DNA from: Verrucomicrobiota bacterium | Lineage (GTDB): Bacteria > Verrucomicrobiota > Verrucomicrobiia > Palsa-1439 | Assembly: GCA_003152315.1 (NCBI GenBank) | Contig: PLZV01000023.1 | Span: 30,640 to 94,639 of the forward strand | Direction of reading: 5' to 3' | DNA: 64,000 nucleotides | Shown here: positions 58,255-64,000 of the stretch, piece by piece | Numbering within the stretch: position 1 is the first letter of the stretch | How the letters are laid out: each line of letters begins with the position of its first letter | Position numbers and translations under genes: made by a program | The notes under the pieces: model-generated | Database searches by the model: none | Seen by the model: only the letters and a program-made list of their open reading frames with translations | What the model was told of the DNA's origin: nothing

Positions 58255-59166
58255 TTACGGCCAATCCTTGTCGACTGTTTTGCTCACCAGTTGCGCCCGT
58301 TTACGTTGTGCATCTTTCCATAAATTGTTTGCTGTTGTAGATGTCATGATTGCTAACTCGCGCCAATTTTGTTGCTGTCGTCGTTGGTTTGGATGCGCAG
58401 TACTGTTCCTCACAGTTCGCAGCAAATCCAAAAGGCTCTTTGTATCTTGATCGATGATACGCGATTTATCACTTTTCCAACGTAACCTGTAACAAATCTC
58501 TATCAGGTCCCTGAAATCTGCTTCGCTGGCTGGGCGAGTCTTTCCCTGATGCCGGAGAAACACCCCTTTGTGGCCGGCAAAGGCACGAAGCACTCCTTCC
58601 AAACCGCGTCCGGCAGCGAATATTCCGACTTCGTCAAATCCGACAGAAAATAGGTCACGCGCAAGCTTAAACTCTCGTAAAAGAAATTCGGGAAGAACCG
58701 AACCCTCAAGAAAAAGCTCGCTGTCTTCGCGAACATTATCGGAAAAGCCTTCTAATAGGTTATCGACAGCCAAGAGGAAGGCTTGAATCTCCTTCATCAG
58801 CGTACCGGCGTCTGCGTGATGCTGCCAGTCCTCGTGCAGCTTCTTCACGGCGATGAAATCGTCGGCGGACCGATCTCTAACCAGTCTTTCGTCAAGGAAA
58901 ATTAATTCTTCTCCAGAATTGGCAATTTCGAGCACGAGCGAGCGCGCTGGTGCGTATGTATTCATATCAGCAGACAGCGGCTGGTTGAGGCACTCCAATT
59001 TCCTTAGGTTCGCCAAGCCCAAAGTCATAGATTGTACCGCTGTTGCTATCCTTTGCACTTGTTCGAGACGTGTTTCTGATTGAACGATGTTTAGAAGAAG
59101 TTCGGGATCTCCCAACGGACTTACGCACTTCTTAAACTCATCATCCGATTTCCAAAGCCAGGTCAT
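58255..59166 (-). CDS. Hypothetical protein with HEPN-like motif, overlapping the RM gene by 4 bp
   Basis: C-terminal LLDLLRTVRNSTAHPNQRR (RNxxxH); ATGA overlap with the upstream RM gene stop at 59163. Confidence 0.6.
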   Translation of the reverse strand: MTWLWKSDDEFKKCVSPLGDPELLLNIVQSETRLEQVQRIATAVQSMTLGLANLRKLECLNQPLSADMNTYAPARSLVLEIANSGEELIFLDERLVRDRSADDFIAVKKLHEDWQHHADAGTLMKEIQAFLLAVDNLLEGFSDNVREDSELFLEGSVLPEFLLREFKLARDLFSVGFDEVGIFAAGRGLEGVLRAFAGHKGVFLRHQGKTRPASEADFRDLIEICYRLRWKSDKSRIIDQDTKSLLDLLRTVRNSTAHPNQRRQQQNWRELAIMTSTTANNLWKDAQRKRAQLVSKTVDKDWP

Positions 59167-62045
59167 ACGGAAGCCTTCTCTAAGATTGCAATTTCTTCTA
59201 CGCTTAACCCATAGATTTCGTAAACAAGCTGATCAATTTCTCGGCTTAGGTTCGTAAATCTATTCTCATAATACGTTTTGTCCTTCTCCAGTTTCGCACT
59301 AACGGCGTTCTTTTTCGCGGCAAGAATTTGTTCAACTTTTCCAATGATAGAATCGCGTTTGAGTCTTTCGGTTGCGTCTGAGAGATTGGGGACACGAATA
59401 GGAACTTGCGCCAAACTGAAGATAGTGACTTGAGGGAAGGAAGTTTTGAAATCAGCGAACATCGTACGCCAGAAGAAACCTGTTAGGCGCGAGTTAATAA
59501 TCCCAAGAAGATAGAGTTCTTCTTCAATAGTACCTGCCCGGACAGTAAACAGATTGCCGGTAACGGCCATTGGTTTTCGCACAATACTTGCCGTTGGCTC
59601 CTCGCAAATCTGCCGCACAACAAGTTTATGCTGTGCAAAATGCATGTCTTCGTCCCAGGATCCTCCCGCTCCCTCGGGCTTCTTGAAAAGAACAAACTCC
59701 GATGGACGAGCAATTTGGTAGCGATGAACATCACTGCCAGCAATAATCGGTACGTGATCGAGAGTTTGTTTGGTTTTGGCAAAATACTTATCCCTGTCGC
59801 CGGTGATTAGGCCACGGTTGAGCACCGCGACTTTTTCTAGTGGTGTAAATTCCGAACTGAGCCGTGAGATTAGCGCGCAGTTACTGTCATTCACGAGAAT
59901 ATTCCAGACCCGCCCCGGCAATGATGCGAATGCAGACTGCCGCGTTCCGGATTTGAAAACTGGAAGCGCAGCGAACTGGGGATCAAGTTCGCTAGTTGTT
60001 TTAATTTCTTGAGCGTCTCTATTTCGCTGGGAGACCTCTCTTCGAAACACAAGAACAGCGGTATGGACGTCCGCACCCGCAAAGACTCGGTCCCGGGCTA
60101 CAGCGATCTGTTCGATAGAACAACGGTCCATCAGCCAACCGCGAAGCGTTTCGGCGTAAACGTTATTTAGAATTGTTGTCGGAATTATGTAGCTCAGGTA
60201 ACCACCGTCTTTGAGAAGAGAAACAGCACGCTGCAAGAAGAGATGAAATAGATCGATTTTGAACTCTGCCGCAACATAGTGACTGCGCAGATAGGACAGT
60301 ATGCTTTCGGATGTGTTGTGTGGCTGCAACATCCGGTATGGCGGGTTACCTACGATTGCGTCGAAACCGCCGCGTTTGAGAATTTCAGGGAACGCATCCT
60401 CGAAGTTCATTGGACTGAGTCTTTGTTCTTCCTGACTCGGGAAAAGTTGGCCTTGCAGGACGTCCGCCCCGACAAGCGAATTGCCGCAAACTATATTTTT
60501 GTTAAGCGGTGGAAGAAGTGCCTGTTGTTCGAAATCTAGTAAGTACTGGTGCGCGCTGACGGTTGTCTCATCCTTTAGGAGCTTGAGGTACAGCGAGAGT
60601 TGGCAGACTTCGACAGCCTGAGCGTCAATATCGACGCCGTAAATGTTATTGAGCAGAATGCTGCGCTTTTTGCGGAGCGAGAGGTAAAGTTTGCCGTCGC
60701 GTTCGAGGCAATCACCCTTCTTCGCCTTACTGGGGTTCTGGTTGTAGTAGTTGCCATGATAGGTCAGCAGGAGGTCGTATACGCCAAGCAAGAACGAACC
60801 GCTGCCACAAGCGATGTCGGCGAAGCGCATACCAGCAATCTGGTCAGGAGTTTTGCCGTCAATAAGCTTGCCAACCGTGTTCTCCACGATGTAGCGGACG
60901 ATGTACTCCGGCGTGTAATAGACGCCTCCGGCTTTGCGGACTTCGGGTTTCTCCTCTACGCGAACGCGCTTGTCGGTGGCGACGATGACTTTGCCGAGGA
61001 AGCGTTCGTAGATTGAGCCCAGGATGTGAATCGGAATGGCATTGAAGTCGTATGGTGAGTTTACATGTGCAAGTTTCTCGCAAATATTTGCGAAAGCTAT
61101 GTCGTCGACGCGAAAGCCGGGCTTGTCAAGAACGGCATGGTCCTTGAAGACAATACCGTTGTAAATGCCATCAAGCCGGCGACTGGTGGCGATAAAGTCC
61201 TCCCACGCCGTGCCCTTGTCACCGAACTTGTCCACGAGCCGTTGCGCCTCGATTCCTTTATCTTCCAGGAAGCGTATGAATACTAGGCGGTCGAGGACAC
61301 GCTGGGTGGCTTCCGTAAGCTGCTCACTGTCGAGCTTCGGATTCTTGCTCTTGAATGCCTTAGCAAGATCAGTGCGGTATTCGTCCAGTTCCTTGAGGAA
61401 GGATTCGTCAATACTCTGCCAACCCCCGGCAAACAACCCGCGTTGCACAGCCTTGCCGCGCGGTTTCGGTAGTTCCTTGGCTCGCTTCTCCAATGAACCG
61501 TCTGCTACAGCTTCTCGGGAGAACAACCAGTATATTTCCTCGAACTTCTTGCGGTTGGTGTACTCGCTGTAGTGATACTTGGCGGCGTGGCGATTGAGGG
61601 CGGTATCTACGTCAGGTTTGTATCGGCAATCAAGTACGTGGAATTGCTCGAAGTCTGTAAGCACGGCCAGCGGTGTTTCGCTGTTCCAGCCGTAACGGAT
61701 CGTTTGAAAGTAGTTGTCCTTCGTGGCGATGTCGCCATGTGGTTTCTTCGCCTCGACGAAAAATCGAACGTCGCGGAAGTTTGGCTTAAGGTGGAAGGCA
61801 TAATCCGCACGGCGCTGTCCAGAGGCGGAAACGGACGGCTCGACTTTGACTTCCTGCTCGTACGGATTCGTTTGCTCGTCATGGTTCACATCCCAGCCGA
61901 GCGCGATAAAGAATTTGTCGATGAAGTCCTTGCGGACCTCGGCTTCCTGGTAGTTTGCCGAGAGATAGCGCTCTTCGTTAGCCTTGAACGTGGCGACGAG
62001 CTTCGCGACTTTTTGAAAGGCCAGATCGGATGCGCTGTCGGGCAT
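59163..62045 (-). CDS. Type IIG-like restriction-modification protein (N6-adenine methylase with N-terminal nuclease-like region)
   Basis: ADYAFHLKPNFRDVRFFVEAKK (PD-(D/E)xK-like), FADIACGSGSFLLGVYDLL, AIVGNPPYRML, C-terminal specificity region IIAGSDVHRYQI. Confidence 0.9.
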   Translation of the reverse strand: MPDSASDLAFQKVAKLVATFKANEERYLSANYQEAEVRKDFIDKFFIALGWDVNHDEQTNPYEQEVKVEPSVSASGQRRADYAFHLKPNFRDVRFFVEAKKPHGDIATKDNYFQTIRYGWNSETPLAVLTDFEQFHVLDCRYKPDVDTALNRHAAKYHYSEYTNRKKFEEIYWLFSREAVADGSLEKRAKELPKPRGKAVQRGLFAGGWQSIDESFLKELDEYRTDLAKAFKSKNPKLDSEQLTEATQRVLDRLVFIRFLEDKGIEAQRLVDKFGDKGTAWEDFIATSRRLDGIYNGIVFKDHAVLDKPGFRVDDIAFANICEKLAHVNSPYDFNAIPIHILGSIYERFLGKVIVATDKRVRVEEKPEVRKAGGVYYTPEYIVRYIVENTVGKLIDGKTPDQIAGMRFADIACGSGSFLLGVYDLLLTYHGNYYNQNPSKAKKGDCLERDGKLYLSLRKKRSILLNNIYGVDIDAQAVEVCQLSLYLKLLKDETTVSAHQYLLDFEQQALLPPLNKNIVCGNSLVGADVLQGQLFPSQEEQRLSPMNFEDAFPEILKRGGFDAIVGNPPYRMLQPHNTSESILSYLRSHYVAAEFKIDLFHLFLQRAVSLLKDGGYLSYIIPTTILNNVYAETLRGWLMDRCSIEQIAVARDRVFAGADVHTAVLVFRREVSQRNRDAQEIKTTSELDPQFAALPVFKSGTRQSAFASLPGRVWNILVNDSNCALISRLSSEFTPLEKVAVLNRGLITGDRDKYFAKTKQTLDHVPIIAGSDVHRYQIARPSEFVLFKKPEGAGGSWDEDMHFAQHKLVVRQICEEPTASIVRKPMAVTGNLFTVRAGTIEEELYLLGIINSRLTGFFWRTMFADFKTSFPQVTIFSLAQVPIRVPNLSDATERLKRDSIIGKVEQILAAKKNAVSAKLEKDKTYYENRFTNLSREIDQLVYEIYGLSVEEIAILEKASV

Positions 62046-62199
62046 GGGGCGTCAGTGTAGCAGGGCTGGTGCGACGGGGCAAGGCGCGGCTGTTAGCGGT
62101 GGTACGTCAGTTTGACTTGTCGCAGCGGTTTCTCCGTGGTAAGCCTACCTTCTGTGAGACACTAGCCTTTCGGATAAGAGGCGCGTTCACGGAACCTAC

Positions 62200-62607
62200 A
62201 TGCCACTGTTAGATCAAAAGTTGTCTGAAATCCACGATCCATCGGTGCTGGAACTCATCCAGGAGCTCTCTGCTATTAGACATGTTCCAAGGAATCCGTT
62301 GATTATTTTCCGTCAATTTTTGTTACAGATTTTTCACCCTACCTCAGTAACAAAGAGGGTACGAATCAAGAAACATGAATTGCAACCAGCAGGGTTGTTG
62401 ATACAAAAACTCAAAGCCTTTCCTGAAACCGAAATCTTTGCGCTATGTAAGGAGTTGATCGGCGATCAAGCGGGCTCTCTTGAAGCGTATTATGGGAAAT
62501 CAATTTATACGATCCTGAATGATTTCGGACCTGATCTCACGGGAAAACGCCAACAAGCAAACCGGATAACTCTCCAAAATATACTCGATTCACTTCCTGA
62601 AGACTGA
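62200..62607 (+). CDS. Hypothetical protein (135 aa)
   Basis: Intact ORF with normal composition in an otherwise non-coding gap; no recognised motif. Confidence 0.5.
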   Translation: MPLLDQKLSEIHDPSVLELIQELSAIRHVPRNPLIIFRQFLLQIFHPTSVTKRVRIKKHELQPAGLLIQKLKAFPETEIFALCKELIGDQAGSLEAYYGKSIYTILNDFGPDLTGKRQQANRITLQNILDSLPED

Positions 62608-62683
62608 ATTCAGCCCCGCACAATCCCTTGTTTGCAAACTAGCTTGTCCCGCGCAACCCGCATCGTTTGGAGCTTGAACCTCC

Positions 62684-63562
62684 TCAAAACTCCACATCCC
62701 GGCATTTCTGGTCGAGCTGGTGGACGATCTGTTTGATGCTCTGGGCGGTCAGGCGTGCGGGGCGGCTGAGCACGTAGGGGGGAATTTCACCGGGATTGAA
62801 TACCTGGACGTTGGTGACCTTGGCGCGGCGTTCGATCCACCAGCCGGGGAACGTGAGGATTGGTTCGACCCAGACTTTCTCCCCTGTCGCGCTGCTGAGG
62901 TAACCGCTGAGCCATTTCGCATTGGCGATGACCTGGTCGAGGCCGTATCGGTTCTGTTCGGCATGGGGGAAACTGAGGATGTCGCCGTCGTAGATAATGA
63001 CGTGGTCGGGCTTGCCTTTCTGCGCCCGGCGTTTGCGACGGGCCTTGGTTTCGACGGCGTACACGCCCGAGGGAGCGACTACGATGTGGTCGATATTCCA
63101 TTTCGGGTCGGCTGGGAAATCGTGGAAGACGTGACAACCTTCGCGGAGGAGTTGGTTCAACCCCTCGCCCACGATGCGTTCACCAAAGTAACCAAGGGAG
63201 TAGTTGGCGGCTTTCGTGAAATATCGGTTAATCCACCATGCGCCTGCGATTGCGATAAGAATGCCGATGCTTAAGATGGTGAAGAAGACGGACCAGCTGT
63301 TGGGCGCAAGAATTTTCTGCAACTGGAACATCCCGAGCAAGCAGAGGCACCAGATAAGCGTTACAACTGCGAATTGCATGGGCGCGAATTCGTCGAGTTG
63401 TTCCAGCTTTTTGCGGAGACTTTCACCCGGGGGGCGAAGGAGTTTCTGTGAGATGGGCCAGCGGGTGGTGCGTCGTAGGCGGATCGTACTCCAAATAATA
63501 AAGCCGAAGGCGAGCAGAACTGGCAACGCCATATAGAAGTTGAAGAACGTCTTCCACCACAT
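62684..63562 (-). CDS. NERD (nuclease-related) domain membrane protein
   Basis: GYFGERIVGEGLNQLLREGCHVFHDFPADPKWNIDHIVVAPSGVYAVETKAR; two N-terminal TM segments. Confidence 0.85.
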   Translation of the reverse strand: MWWKTFFNFYMALPVLLAFGFIIWSTIRLRRTTRWPISQKLLRPPGESLRKKLEQLDEFAPMQFAVVTLIWCLCLLGMFQLQKILAPNSWSVFFTILSIGILIAIAGAWWINRYFTKAANYSLGYFGERIVGEGLNQLLREGCHVFHDFPADPKWNIDHIVVAPSGVYAVETKARRKRRAQKGKPDHVIIYDGDILSFPHAEQNRYGLDQVIANAKWLSGYLSSATGEKVWVEPILTFPGWWIERRAKVTNVQVFNPGEIPPYVLSRPARLTAQSIKQIVHQLDQKCRDVEF

Positions 63563-63877
63563 CGCGCCCTGATAGTATCACTGAAGCGTGCGCCGGCAAG
63601 CCTGTGATTTCTAGTTTGTGGCTCCGTGACGGGTGAGCCGGTTTGTGTGCTTGTGAGTTAGAATTGTGGGCATCTTTGCGGGGTCGCGGTTCTCGGTTCG
63701 AGGTTCGCGGTTGGGAATGACAGGGAGGAAAACGGGCGGGACGCCCGTTCTACGGTGGAAGACGGCGGGCTGAGCCAGCCCGCCCTACCAACGACGTGGC
63801 GCGGTGGGGCCACCGCGCCCTACCATGCGGAGACGGTTGAGAGAGCATTCCCCTGCCCTGCTTTTGAATGGAAAGAC

Positions 63878-63915
63878 GGCGGGATACCTACACGATAGGC
63901 ATCGCGCCCTACAAT
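63878..63915. repeat. Dispersed palindromic repeat, copy 3
   Basis: GGCGGGATACCTACACGATAGGCATCGCGCCCTACAAT. Confidence 0.75.
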
Positions 63916-64000
63916 TCGGCGGGAAGCGGTGGTTGAGTTGGAATTGGTAGCGCGGTCGGGAGACCGGCGCGGAAGAATTGAGGGGCGACCAATTGAGGGA

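Overview
64 kb window from a GC-rich bacterial chromosome. Gene content (PEP-CTERM protein, DUF1559-type pseudopilin, microcompartment operon, large secreted beta-helix proteins) suggests a Verrucomicrobia/Planctomycetes-like organism; that is inference. Main blocks: (1) 0-19 kb, a probable alginate/polyuronate utilisation locus: PL7 lyase, SSS transporter, SDR reductase, a phosphatase-GH2-alginate lyase fusion, a lyase-esterase fusion, a second esterase and a heparinase II/III-like lyase. (2) 20-21.5 kb, a tyrosine recombinase next to tRNA-Arg(ACG). (3) 22-32 kb, secreted S53 peptidase, a giant beta-helix protein and an MFS transporter. (4) 32.2-38 kb, a bacterial microcompartment (BMC) operon with an RpiB-DeoC fusion, six shell genes and a CoA-acylating aldehyde dehydrogenase. 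(5) 39.2-44.7 kb, an IS66-family element that appears to be a 5.4 kb passenger-carrying unit: a perfect 8-bp target duplication (GAAACGCT) flanks tnpABC plus a hybrid histidine kinase, inside an M23 peptidase pseudogene whose intact paralog lies at 47.8 kb. (6) 45-54 kb, housekeeping and other genes (bioD, priA, NucS-like, M23). (7) 54-58 kb, a repeat-rich patch where palindromic repeats sit in-frame inside genes and separate duplicated gene tails. (8) 58-62 kb, a Type IIG-like restriction-modification enzyme overlapping a gene with an HEPN-like motif; then a NERD protein. No CRISPR array or rRNA was seen. All family calls come from reading motifs by eye; no searches were run.
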